The notes under the pieces: model-generated | Database searches by the model: none | Seen by the model: only the letters and a program-made list of their open reading frames with translations | What the model was told of the DNA's origin: nothing | In this document: positions 1-5,941 of the stretch, piece by piece | Position numbering within the stretch: position 1 is the first letter of the stretch | How the letters are laid out: each line of letters opens with the position of its first letter | Translations under genes and position numbers: made by a program | Assembly (NCBI GenBank): GCA_934503195.1 | Contig: CAKSVM010000087.1 | Span: forward strand, 1-12,813 | Origin: an uncultured Eubacteriales bacterium | GTDB lineage: Bacteria > Bacillota > Clostridia > Oscillospirales > CAG-272 | Reading direction: 5' to 3' | Length of the DNA stretch: 12,813 nucleotides

Positions 1-76
1 GGTCGGAGTGAGGTGATTCGAACACCCGACCTCTTGGTCCCGAACCAAGCGCTCTACCAAGCTGAGCCACACCCCG
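1..76 (-). tRNA. tRNA-Pro, anticodon CGG
   Basis: Reading the minus strand gives a complete cloverleaf. The 7 bp acceptor stem (CGGGGTG with CACTCCG) has one G-T wobble. The D-arm contains AGCTTGGTAGAGC. The anticodon stem CTTGG/CCAAG encloses the loop TTCGGGA, giving anticodon CGG at loop positions 3-5. The T-arm carries GTTCGAATC. The discriminator base is A at position 3, followed by CC; the final A of an encoded CCA would fall just outside the window, so the gene is at most one base short. It decodes the proline codon CCG. The anticodon is read directly from the sequence, so the identity is firm. Confidence 0.96.
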
Positions 77-130
77 GATTATTTATCTCAGATCGAACCG
101 TTCGTTCCGGCTCTCTCATCAACGGATAAT

Positions 131-159
131 ATTATATCACATTCAGACGCGTTTGTCAA
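131..159 (-). promoter_or_regulatory. Consensus promoter for tRNA-Pro
   Basis: On the minus strand, TTGACA (154-159) and TATAAT (131-136) are separated by exactly 17 bp. A TGA just before the -10 box gives an extended -10. Predicted transcription starts about 45-50 bases upstream of the tRNA 5' end. Both hexamers match the sigma-70/sigma-A consensus perfectly, as expected for a stable RNA gene. Confidence 0.85.
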
Positions 160-203
160 GGGGTTTTGCAAAAATTCCTCAAAATTTTTTCCGGCAGGGA
201 GAG

Positions 204-252
204 TCCCTGACGTCCGCACCAGTTGCTACGCAACTGGTCGGGGGCTCCCCGC
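204..252. repeat. Variant copy of the 29 bp repeat carrying a hairpin
   Basis: This segment begins with CCCTGACGTCCGC and ends with GGGGGCTCCCCGCC, the two ends of the 29 bp tandem unit found at 359-416. The middle of the unit is replaced by a perfect 9 bp hairpin: ACCAGTTGC (218-226), loop TAC (227-229), complement (230-238). It is therefore a third, diverged copy of the unit. A further small hairpin, CAGGGA-GAG-TCCCTG, lies at 195-209 and partly overlaps it. No U-tract follows on the minus strand, so it does not look like a classical terminator for tcdA. Confidence 0.6.
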
Positions 253-367
253 CTTTAGGTGAGGGCGATAAGCCCGAACGGATTCAGGAGTCACCGCGTA
301 GCGGTGACTCCTGAATCCCTCCTGACAGAACCGTGAGAATCGATTCAGCACATACTAGCCCTGACGT
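251..367 (+). repeat. Inverted-repeat element, left copy
   Basis: A ~117 bp segment matches the reverse complement of 1189-1304 with about nine mismatches and one gap by hand alignment. It starts GCCTTTAGGTGAGGGCGATA and ends CCCTGACGT. Its core is a perfect 18 bp stem (280-297 with 301-318) and a GTA loop (298-300). It overlaps the last codons and the stop codon of tcdA, which is read antisense to the element. No coding capacity or transposase is present. It behaves like a dispersed intergenic or MITE-like palindromic repeat, but its family is not recognised. Confidence 0.75.
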
Positions 368-1115
368 CCGCCCGCGGGGGCTCCCCGCCCTGACGTCCGC
401 CCGCGGGGGCTCCCCGCCCTGCTATTACGTACGCCGCGATCGCGAGTCCTGCCGCGGGCGGTACGAAGCTCACTGAGCCGGGGATATGCCGCGTCGTTTT
501 GCCTTCGAGTTCGGACTCCATCGCGCTTTTTTTCGGCTCCTCGTCCGAGAAGAGAACCGGAACGTGGGTTATCCCGGCCTCGCGCAGCTTCAGGCGGATC
601 ACCTTCGCCAGCGGGTCGGTATGCGTCTTCGTGATGTCGACTATCTTGAAGCGCGTCGGGTCGAGCTTATTTCCGGTTCCCATCGACGAGACGACCGGGA
701 TTTCGCGGCTTTTCGCTTCCTTTATTATAATGAGCTTCGACGTCACGGTATCGATCGCGTCGACGATGAAGTCGGGCTCCGCCTCGTCGATTATGCCGCC
801 GATATTTTCGGCCGTCGCGAAGACAGGGAAGCGGTTTACCACGCAGTCGGGGTTTATCGATTTTATTCTTTCCGCGATGACGTCGACCTTGCTTTTACCG
901 ATCGTATCGCGCGTCGCGATGATCTGGCGGTTCAGGTTCGTCACCGAGACGGTATCGTTATCGACGACCGAAATTCTCCCGACTCCCGCGCGCGTCAGAG
1001 CCTCGACGACGTATCCGCCGACCCCTCCGACGCCGAAAATCAGCACCGACGTTTCGCGAAGCCGTTCCACGGCCTCGTCTCCCAGCAGCATTCTTTCTCT
1101 ATGTAACCAATCCAT
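345..1115 (-). CDS. tcdA: tRNA threonylcarbamoyladenosine dehydratase (TcdA/CsdL-like, E1-like ThiF family)
   Basis: TcdA uses ATP to convert t6A37 of ANN-decoding tRNAs to the cyclic form ct6A, acting in the cytoplasm. Seen here: the E1-like Rossmann motif GVGGVGG (residues 28-34), the nucleotide-site segment VDNDTVSVTNLNRQ (51-64, with R63), VDAIDTVTSK (118-127), and SMGTGNKLDPT, characteristic of the TcdA/YgdL branch. The usual ending near FVPPAAGLAIAAYVI is present, and the length (256 aa) is close to the family norm. About the last 24 residues (from G233) are Gly/Pro/Arg-rich and encoded by the 29 bp tandem repeat and the left inverted element, so the native C-terminus appears to have been replaced or extended. 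The ATG start follows AGAGGTGA (1122-1129). It has its own consensus promoter downstream of the GRE operon. A generic ThiF/MoeB enzyme is the main alternative. Confidence 0.9.
   Translation of the reverse strand: MDWLHRERMLLGDEAVERLRETSVLIFGVGGVGGYVVEALTRAGVGRISVVDNDTVSVTNLNRQIIATRDTIGKSKVDVIAERIKSINPDCVVNRFPVFATAENIGGIIDEAEPDFIVDAIDTVTSKLIIIKEAKSREIPVVSSMGTGNKLDPTRFKIVDITKTHTDPLAKVIRLKLREAGITHVPVLFSDEEPKKSAMESELEGKTTRHIPGSVSFVPPAAGLAIAAYVIAGRGAPAGGRQGGEPPRADVRASMC
359..416. repeat. 29 bp tandem repeat, two full copies
   Basis: Two identical 29 bp units, each running from CCCTGACGTCCGC to GGCTCCCCG, occupy 359-387 and 388-416, and a third copy begins with CCCTG at 417. Each unit contains a GCGGGG-GCT-CCCCGC hairpin (374-388 in the first). 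The repeats lie inside the 3' end of the tcdA reading frame. Because 29 is not a multiple of three, the two copies are read in different frames. There are no spacers and only two copies, so this is not a CRISPR array. Confidence 0.85.
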
Positions 1116-1135
1116 ATAAATTCACCTCTGACAAC

Positions 1136-1164
1136 ATTATACCACACAAGTAGCCTTTTGTCAA
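1136..1164 (-). promoter_or_regulatory. Consensus promoter for tcdA
   Basis: On the minus strand, TTGACA (1159-1164) and TATAAT (1136-1141) are separated by exactly 17 bp, with TGG before the -10 box (extended -10). Initiation would fall near 1129, leaving a short leader that carries only the ribosome binding site. A 7 bp GC hairpin (GCAGGGC, loop GCG, 1166-1182) abuts the -35 box. Confidence 0.85.
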
Positions 1165-1188
1165 GGCAGGGCGCGGCCCTGCACTCTA

Positions 1189-1304
1189 ACGTCAGGGTTA
1201 GACTGTGCGGAATCGATTATCACGGTTCTGTCAGGAGGGATTCGGAGTCACCGCTACGCGGTTACTCCTTCACCCGTTCGGGCTTATCGCCCTCACCTAA
1301 AGGC
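1189..1304 (-). repeat. Inverted-repeat element, right copy
   Basis: This is the reverse-orientation partner of 251-367. The first 31 bases, on the minus strand, are identical to the left copy. The central hairpin survives as an 11 bp stem with one mismatch (1244-1254, loop TAC 1255-1257, 1258-1268), while the outer stem present in the left copy is broken. The element overlaps the 3' end of the GRE gene: its first codons read GCC TTT AGG TGA, giving the final Ala-Phe-Arg and stop. It could act as a 3' mRNA-stabilising or attenuating hairpin for the operon, but no U-tract follows. Confidence 0.75.
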
Positions 1305-3518
1305 GTCCCCGCCGATAAATCTCTTCACTACCAGCTCCCTGAACTCGGGCGTCAGCGAGACGAAATAGGCCGTGAAGCCGGTTACGCGCACCACAAGGTC
1401 GGGATAGCTTTCCGGATCTTTGTCGGCCGCCAGAAGCTTTTCGCCGTCCAGAATGTTTATGTTTATAAGCGTTCCTCCGGCCGCGAAATGACCCTTTATA
1501 AGGTCGACGACCGTCTGGACTCCGTCCTCGCCCTCGGCAAACTTCGGGTCAAACTCGATCTGGAGCGGCGCGGTGTTTCCGTATCCCGGCTGTACAGACG
1601 CGATTCCGAGCGACTGAGCCGTCACCGCGCCGTCCTTTCTGAAGCCCGGAACCGGATTCGCGCCGTGCGAGATCGGCTCGCCTTTGCGCCTTCCGTCCGG
1701 CGTCGCGCCGACTTCCTTGCCGTACTCGATCGACCTCGCCCACGAAAACCAGCCCGGGACGAATTTCCGCCCGTCCTTAAGTTTCGTGCCGCGGATTATT
1801 CTCACAAAGCTGTCGGTCAGTCTCTTCGCCCACTCGTCCGAGACGTTTCCGCCACCGCAGTATTTCGGCGCGGAGGACATTATCGCGCGGGTTCGTTCGT
1901 CCTTGAAATTATTATCGAGCGCCTCGAAAAGCTCCTCCCACGTGAGGACTTTTTCTTTTTCAATCCGCGTCTCGATCGCTCCGAGCGAATCGGCGACGAT
2001 CGCCAGTCCCGCGCCGTCACAGCCGATCGTATAGAGCTTCGCGACTCTCGACGCGTCCTCGCCCTTCTCGATCGAGTCCTCGAACATCAGGTTCATTATA
2101 AGCTCGGGCGTAACGTCGGCGATGTGGTCGAGATGCAGATCGACTCCGGCGGCGGTCACCCCGGCGGCCTTTGTGAGATGCTTTTCATAGAGCGCGAAGA
2201 GCTTTTCAAGGCTCGGCTCAGGGTCGTTTTTAAGCTCTCCGAGCGCGACGTCAAGCACCTTCGCGATATTTATCTTCACGGTGTCGTTCATCGGGAACTC
2301 GCGCCCTGGGACGCACATCCAGTTGCATCCGACCGCGATACGCTCGCGCGCCGTCGCCTTGTCGACGCCGTTTTTCATGTAGCCCTCGCAGAGCGTCCTG
2401 TCACAGCAGAAGCGCGGATAGCCGTTCTTTTTGCGTAAAAGAATCTCCACCGCGTGACGTAAAAACGCCGGATCGCAGTTTTCGTGGACTCTGACGGTCA
2501 GGTTGCACGAGATGTCGATCGACTCGGCGGCGTCGAGAATCAGCCACGATAGGTGATTTGTGAGATCCCTGTCGTCCTTGTCGACGCCCGAGATCTGATA
2601 GTAATGCGGGTCGATGAGGAGAAGATCGGCGATTATGAATTTCGCCGTCTCGTCGTCGAGGATTCCTTTCTTTATGTCATTTTCGTAGTAGGGTAAAAGT
2701 ATTGTGTCGAGCTGGAACCCGGCTCCGTCGCGCGTGTAGATCCGGGCGAAGCAGACGAAGAACGCGACGAACTGGCAGGCCTCGTGAAAGCTCTCCGGCG
2801 GCTTATGACGGACGTTTTCGCAGACTTCAAGCATTCTCTCAAGGCTAGTTTTTATCTCCGGCCGGGTCTCGGCGGCGATCAGTTCCTTTATCCTTCCGAT
2901 ATGCCGGTCAATGAAGCGGAGCATGGCGTGAACGCACTTCTCCTCGGCGTCGTAGAATTCGTCCTTTCCGGGATTCAGACTCCGGTACTTTTTTATCTTT
3001 TCGAGGAAGCCGGTAAAGCCGAGCTTAAGGCCGATCCGGTAGTCGCAGGCGAAATGCGCGTCGCCGTCGATTCCGGTCGAGATGTTGTACTTCTTTTGCA
3101 GCGGCTTGAGGTCGTCGTAAGGGAACCGCTTCTCGTCCCAGCGTTTTGACCAGAGAGCCGTCGCGCCGTTCGAGACGAAATCGCGGAGCTTCGGATTCTT
3201 CCTCATCCAGTCGGGCATATAATGAATATCGCCGCGGTAGTTGACAAGCATATCGCGCCAGCGTCCGCAGAGCGTCTCCATCGGGTCGACGTAGGCCGGA
3301 TGCGCGTCGCAGACCCGGCAGAAGTTCTCGGCCATCGCGGAATATCCGTAGAAGCTCCCGTTTTCACTGTTGTAGAACGGCATAACCTCATAGCCCTCGG
3401 GAAGCGGAACGGTTCCGAAGTCGTCAAGGTCGGTACAGCCGTTCTGCTTTTTCTTTTCTAGCGTGTGGCGGATTTTCGTCTCGCGCATCGATTTCAGTCT
3501 GTCAGCGTAGGAAAGCAT
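1293..3518 (-). CDS. Glycyl radical enzyme of unassigned function (PFL family)
   Basis: This is an oxygen-sensitive glycyl radical enzyme of the pyruvate formate-lyase superfamily. The radical site is RVTGF with Gly714, 28 residues from the C-terminus, preceded by DPESYPDLVV. Other family segments are GDAHFACDYRIGLKLGFTG, YTIGCDGAGLAIVADSLGAI, and TLININILDGEKLL. The thiyl-radical loop reads GCNWMCVPG, with Cys398 aligned to the usual GCVE cysteine; Trp400 replaces the Glu of GRE dehydratases and a second Cys follows at 402. Pyruvate formate-lyase, glycerol, propanediol and hydroxyproline dehydratases, and choline lyase are therefore poor matches, and the substrate is unknown. The start chosen is ATG at 3518, 12 bases after GGAGG; a TTG nine bases upstream sits too close to that site. 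This gives 741 aa and a 17-base overlap with the activase gene. The last three codons and stop lie in a repeat element. Confidence 0.88.
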   Translation of the reverse strand: MLSYADRLKSMRETKIRHTLEKKKQNGCTDLDDFGTVPLPEGYEVMPFYNSENGSFYGYSAMAENFCRVCDAHPAYVDPMETLCGRWRDMLVNYRGDIHYMPDWMRKNPKLRDFVSNGATALWSKRWDEKRFPYDDLKPLQKKYNISTGIDGDAHFACDYRIGLKLGFTGFLEKIKKYRSLNPGKDEFYDAEEKCVHAMLRFIDRHIGRIKELIAAETRPEIKTSLERMLEVCENVRHKPPESFHEACQFVAFFVCFARIYTRDGAGFQLDTILLPYYENDIKKGILDDETAKFIIADLLLIDPHYYQISGVDKDDRDLTNHLSWLILDAAESIDISCNLTVRVHENCDPAFLRHAVEILLRKKNGYPRFCCDRTLCEGYMKNGVDKATARERIAVGCNWMCVPGREFPMNDTVKINIAKVLDVALGELKNDPEPSLEKLFALYEKHLTKAAGVTAAGVDLHLDHIADVTPELIMNLMFEDSIEKGEDASRVAKLYTIGCDGAGLAIVADSLGAIETRIEKEKVLTWEELFEALDNNFKDERTRAIMSSAPKYCGGGNVSDEWAKRLTDSFVRIIRGTKLKDGRKFVPGWFSWARSIEYGKEVGATPDGRRKGEPISHGANPVPGFRKDGAVTAQSLGIASVQPGYGNTAPLQIEFDPKFAEGEDGVQTVVDLIKGHFAAGGTLININILDGEKLLAADKDPESYPDLVVRVTGFTAYFVSLTPEFRELVVKRFIGGDAFR

Positions 3519-4278
3519 ATTTTTCAAGTTCCTCCATCATTTCTCTTGTCGGCGGCGAAAAGCGCGTCTGACTTTTCCCCAGAGCCGCCGCCTTCGACGT
3601 TCCGAGCGGGTGGTAGGGCAGAAGCTCGTATTTATACACGGCGGGAAATTGCCGCAGAAAATCGCTTATCGCCGGGATATCGGCATCGTTCACGCCGGGA
3701 ATCACGGGCGTCCGGGCGAGCATCGGAATCCCGAGCGACGCGGTTTTTCCGATATTTTCAAGGATCCGCGAAAGATCCGCCCCGGTGAACTTTTCGTGCT
3801 TTTTTCCGTCGATGAATTTGAGATCGAACATTATGAGATCGAACGAACTAAGCGTCTCCTCGTCAAAGATTATAAGCGACGTCTCGACCGCGCTCGTGAT
3901 TTTCGAGGCTTTCGCGGCCTTTGATAGAGCCAGCGTGAAGTCTTTCTGCAAAAGCGGTTCGCCGCCCGAGATCGTGAGTCCGCCGTTTTCGCCGTAATTC
4001 GGCTTGTCTGAAAGGACTTCGGAAAGAACCTCGGAGACGGTCATCTTCCGCCCGCAGACCACCCTCGCGCCGGAATAGCACCCCTCGGAACACTTCCCGC
4101 AGTGAATACACTTTTCGGGGTAGAAGAGCGTCTCAGGCTCTGGGCTTATACACTCGGGATTGTGACACCACGCGCAGGAGAGCGGACAGCCCTTTTCGAA
4201 GACGACGGTTCGGATTCCGGGACCGTCGTGAGTCGACGCGCGCTCGATGTCGGCGATGATTCCGATCGGTCCGGTCAA
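3502..4278 (-). CDS. Glycyl radical enzyme activase (radical SAM)
   Basis: This enzyme would reductively cleave S-adenosylmethionine to place the glycyl radical on the adjacent GRE. The radical SAM cluster motif CX3CX2C is C31, C35, C38 (CPLSCAWCHNPE), and the SAM-binding GGE is at 105-107 (LTISGGEPLL). Between them is a short ferredoxin-like insert, C57-x2-C60-x2-C63-x3-C67, with one extra Cys75. That is enough for one auxiliary [4Fe-4S] cluster; most non-PFL activases carry two and PflA carries none. Length is 258 aa. The start is TTG, seven bases after GGAGG, and overlaps the oxidoreductase stop as TTGA. No ATG or GTG alternative exists upstream of the DGPGIRT motif. It is translationally coupled to both neighbours. 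Confidence 0.93.
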   Translation of the reverse strand: MTGPIGIIADIERASTHDGPGIRTVVFEKGCPLSCAWCHNPECISPEPETLFYPEKCIHCGKCSEGCYSGARVVCGRKMTVSEVLSEVLSDKPNYGENGGLTISGGEPLLQKDFTLALSKAAKASKITSAVETSLIIFDEETLSSFDLIMFDLKFIDGKKHEKFTGADLSRILENIGKTASLGIPMLARTPVIPGVNDADIPAISDFLRQFPAVYKYELLPYHPLGTSKAAALGKSQTRFSPPTREMMEELEKYAFLR

Positions 4279-5366
4279 GGTCTTTCCTCCCGGTGAGTCG
4301 AATTCGATCTAATCGCGGCGTCGAGCATACGCATAACGTCGAGGTTGAAGCTCAGAGTCAGCGGTTCGAAGAGCGGTTCGCCCTTCATGTGAGAAGCGAT
4401 CTGCCACGGCATATTCTTCATCGAGTCGGGGACTTCGGTCTCCGGGAGATCGAGTCTTTCGCCCGAGAAGTCGTAGCACTCGGTATGCTGACCCGAATCG
4501 GCTCCGCCCTCGCAGACGATCGCGCCGTTCTCGCAGAGGAGCTGAGGCCCCGCCGGGACGATTACGCGCGGAATAGTCCAGCTCCCCTCCGCGACCGACA
4601 TACGTTTGTCGTCAAAGCGGAAGATCGCGGCGGCGTTGTCCTCGCAGTCGGCGTAGGGCGTTCCGAGATTCGCGCCAAAGGCCGAAACCCCGTCGGCCAT
4701 TCCGAGGAGCCAGCGCGTGAAGTAGCATCCGTAGCAGAGGATATCGAGGAAAGCCCCGCCGCCGCGGTCGGACTTGTACCACCAGACGCGCGAACGCTCT
4801 TCGTCGGTCATCTCCTCGGCCGCGGCCGAGACTCCGCGGTGCTTCGCGCCCTTTCCTAAGGGGCCGGTGTGGCCGTTTATGTAGCGCAGTCTCAAAGGCT
4901 TTCCGGCGACCATCGCGTCGGCCGCGGCCTTGAATTTATGAAGATAGGGACGCCAAGCGACCGGCCAGTTGACGGCGACCTCGATTCCGAAGCGTCCGGG
5001 GAGTGAAGCGATTTCCTCGGCTCCGGAAAGATCGGCGGCCATGGGCTTTTCGACGACGACATTCACGTGACGCTTCGCGCACCCGGCGGCTACCTCGGGC
5101 TTCATAATGTTCTCGCAGAGGATATAAGCCCAGTCGGGGCGAAGCTCGTCGAGCATCTTTTTATAATCGTCGTAGACCGGGGCCTTTGAGATTTCCGCGA
5201 CGTTTTTGAGGTTCCACGCGCGGGTGTAGCGTTTTTCGGTATCCTCGGGGGACTTTGGCGGGACGTCGGCGATTCCGACAAGCTCGGTCTCGGGCTGACC
5301 GCCTATATAGAGCGCGACCTCGTTTACGTGCATATGCGCGAAGCCGATTATTACTGCTTTGATCAT
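4275..5366 (-). CDS. Gfo/Idh/MocA-family NAD(P)-dependent oxidoreductase
   Basis: A 363 aa protein with the two-domain layout of Gfo/Idh/MocA dehydrogenases, which oxidise sugars, inositols, sugar acids and similar hydroxyl compounds. The N-terminal Rossmann segment is KAVIIGFAHMHVNEV (3-17), a variant in which the usual second and third glycines are Ala and His. The family signature EKPMA is at 106-110, with catalytic-type Lys107. The second-domain helix reads GGGAFLDILCYGCYFTRWLLG. It is the first gene of the operon and shares a four-base overlap with the activase. The ATG follows AAAGGAAG at good spacing. The substrate cannot be read from sequence; the context suggests it supplies or consumes the GRE substrate. 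Confidence 0.87.
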   Translation of the reverse strand: MIKAVIIGFAHMHVNEVALYIGGQPETELVGIADVPPKSPEDTEKRYTRAWNLKNVAEISKAPVYDDYKKMLDELRPDWAYILCENIMKPEVAAGCAKRHVNVVVEKPMAADLSGAEEIASLPGRFGIEVAVNWPVAWRPYLHKFKAAADAMVAGKPLRLRYINGHTGPLGKGAKHRGVSAAAEEMTDEERSRVWWYKSDRGGGAFLDILCYGCYFTRWLLGMADGVSAFGANLGTPYADCEDNAAAIFRFDDKRMSVAEGSWTIPRVIVPAGPQLLCENGAIVCEGGADSGQHTECYDFSGERLDLPETEVPDSMKNMPWQIASHMKGEPLFEPLTLSFNLDVMRMLDAAIRSNSTHREERP

Positions 5367-5392
5367 TTTGATCTTCCTTTCGGTTTTTTTAT

Positions 5393-5421
5393 ATTATACC
5401 ACGAAGCGTCGTCTTCTTGAA
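5393..5421 (-). promoter_or_regulatory. Proximal promoter (P2) of the GRE operon
   Basis: On the minus strand a perfect TATAAT (5393-5398), with TGG before it, lies 17 bp from a weak -35 TTCAAG (5416-5421). Transcription would begin about 20 bases before the oxidoreductase ATG. The weak -35 touches TATCGTCCATT (5420-5430 in complement), which suggests activator dependence. Confidence 0.6.
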
Positions 5422-5504
5422 TGGACGATAGTGACCTTCTTGTGGACAAAATTAACACTTTACATAAGTATATCACATTTCCCCGGCCGAATCAATGGAC
5501 GATA
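5420..5504 (-). promoter_or_regulatory. Two direct copies of a possible operator, TATCGTCCATT
   Basis: The 11 bp sequence TATCGTCCATT (minus strand) occurs at 5420-5430 and 5494-5504, start to start 74 bp, about seven helical turns. Similarity continues upstream: GTCAC before one copy, GTCA before the other. Each copy runs directly into the -35 box of one of the two operon promoters. This placement is typical of a class II activator site overlapping the -35. No regulator gene is visible in the window, so the binding protein is unknown. Confidence 0.5.
5467..5495 (-). promoter_or_regulatory. Distal promoter (P1) of the GRE operon
   Basis: On the minus strand TTGATT (5490-5495) and TATACT (5467-5472) are spaced 17 bp, and TGA precedes the -10 box (extended -10). 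The leader to the oxidoreductase start would be roughly 95 bases. The -35 box abuts that of the divergent plus-strand promoter. Confidence 0.55.
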
Positions 5505-5524
5505 TGACTTTTTATTTGTACAAT
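5496..5524 (+). promoter_or_regulatory. Possible divergent promoter for the DUF3343/desulfurase pair
   Basis: TGGACG (5496-5501) and TACAAT (5519-5524) are spaced 17 bp. The -35 matches only four of six consensus bases. It starts one base after the minus-strand P1 -35 box and lies within the possible operator copy at 5494-5504, so both directions may share control. Moderate to weak prediction. Confidence 0.4.
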
Positions 5525-5600
5525 CCGATTTTTCCGTGGCGGAGTCTTTCGCGCGGACAGGAACTCCGGCATATACTCATCACAGGGAGGTGACTGAAAA

Positions 5601-5834
5601 ATGGAGAACGTCACGATTTCGATGGGTTCGGTGACGTGGGCGAGGCGGGCGGAGGCGACGCTTGACTCGGCGGGGATCAGAGTGAGACTCAGAAAGCTGC
5701 GTCCGGGCGAGTCCCCGAGGGGCTGCGCGTGGGGAATCGAACTTCCGGAGGGAGAGCTTGACGCGGCGAAGGACAGACTCGTGCGCGCCGGAATCCCCTT
5801 TTCGGCGATATGGAGGAACAAGATTGAAAGCTGA
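5601..5834 (+). CDS. DUF3343-type small protein (putative Se/S carrier-like)
   Basis: A 77 aa protein resembling DUF3343 domains, which are small proteins often found beside cysteine desulfurase-like or selenium-related genes and suggested to carry sulfur or selenium. Visible features are an N-terminal beta strand (VTISMGSVTWA), a helix and strand (RAEATLDSAGIRVRLRKL), a single conserved-type cysteine in RGCAWG (Cys42), and a C-terminal part AAKDRLVRAGIPFSAI. The length fits the domain. The ATG follows a strong AGGGAGGTGA at 5584-5593. The next gene on the same strand is a cysteine desulfurase-like enzyme, which supports the assignment. The carrier function is a family-level suggestion, not proven. 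Confidence 0.75.
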   Translation: MENVTISMGSVTWARRAEATLDSAGIRVRLRKLRPGESPRGCAWGIELPEGELDAAKDRLVRAGIPFSAIWRNKIES

Positions 5835-5861
5835 CGCTTTAAGTAAGCATTTTGTGTCTCT

Positions 5862-5941
5862 ATCGCGGTTTTACAACCGCGATTTGGCTGCGCCAACCGC
5901 GCCCCAAAAAGCAAGAAAGGAAGCTTTTGCTACGCAAAAGC
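5862..5941 (+). other. Intercistronic hairpin cluster before the desulfurase-like gene
   Basis: Three hairpins follow one another: ATCGCGGTT with loop TTAC (5862-5883), TTGGC with loop TGC (5884-5896), and an 8 bp stem GCTTTTGC with loop TAC (5923-5941). AACCGCG occurs twice (5875-5881 and 5895-5901), and either copy can pair with CGCGGTT (5864-5870), giving two exclusive folds. None is followed by a U-tract, so a regulatory or mRNA-processing role is more likely than termination. Confidence 0.5.

Noticed and set aside
195..209. CAGGGA-GAG-TCCCTG hairpin as the tcdA terminator
   Set aside because: On the minus strand it is followed by CCGG and then A residues, not by a U-tract.
359..416. Tandem 29 bp units as a CRISPR array
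   Set aside because: The two units are directly adjacent with no spacers, and no cas genes are present.
486..1119. Plus-strand open frames opposite tcdA
   Set aside because: They mirror the tcdA coding frame, have no ribosome binding site, and show no recognisable domain.
251..1304. tcdA with its flanking inverted repeats as a composite transposon
   Set aside because: No transposase lies between the repeats, no target-site duplication is visible, and the repeats overlap gene ends.
1158..2438. Long plus-strand open frame opposite the GRE gene (426 codons)
   Set aside because: It is antisense to a well-supported GRE gene, rich in Arg/Leu/Val as expected from a GC-rich shadow frame, and matches no known family.
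3519..3527. TTG at 3525-3527 as the GRE start
   Set aside because: It lies only three to four bases after GGAGG, too close for initiation. The ATG at 3518 is better placed.
5359..5634. Plus-strand 91-codon frame across the divergent control region
   Set aside because: It covers promoters and overlaps the DUF3343 start in another frame, and has no ribosome binding site or recognisable domain.
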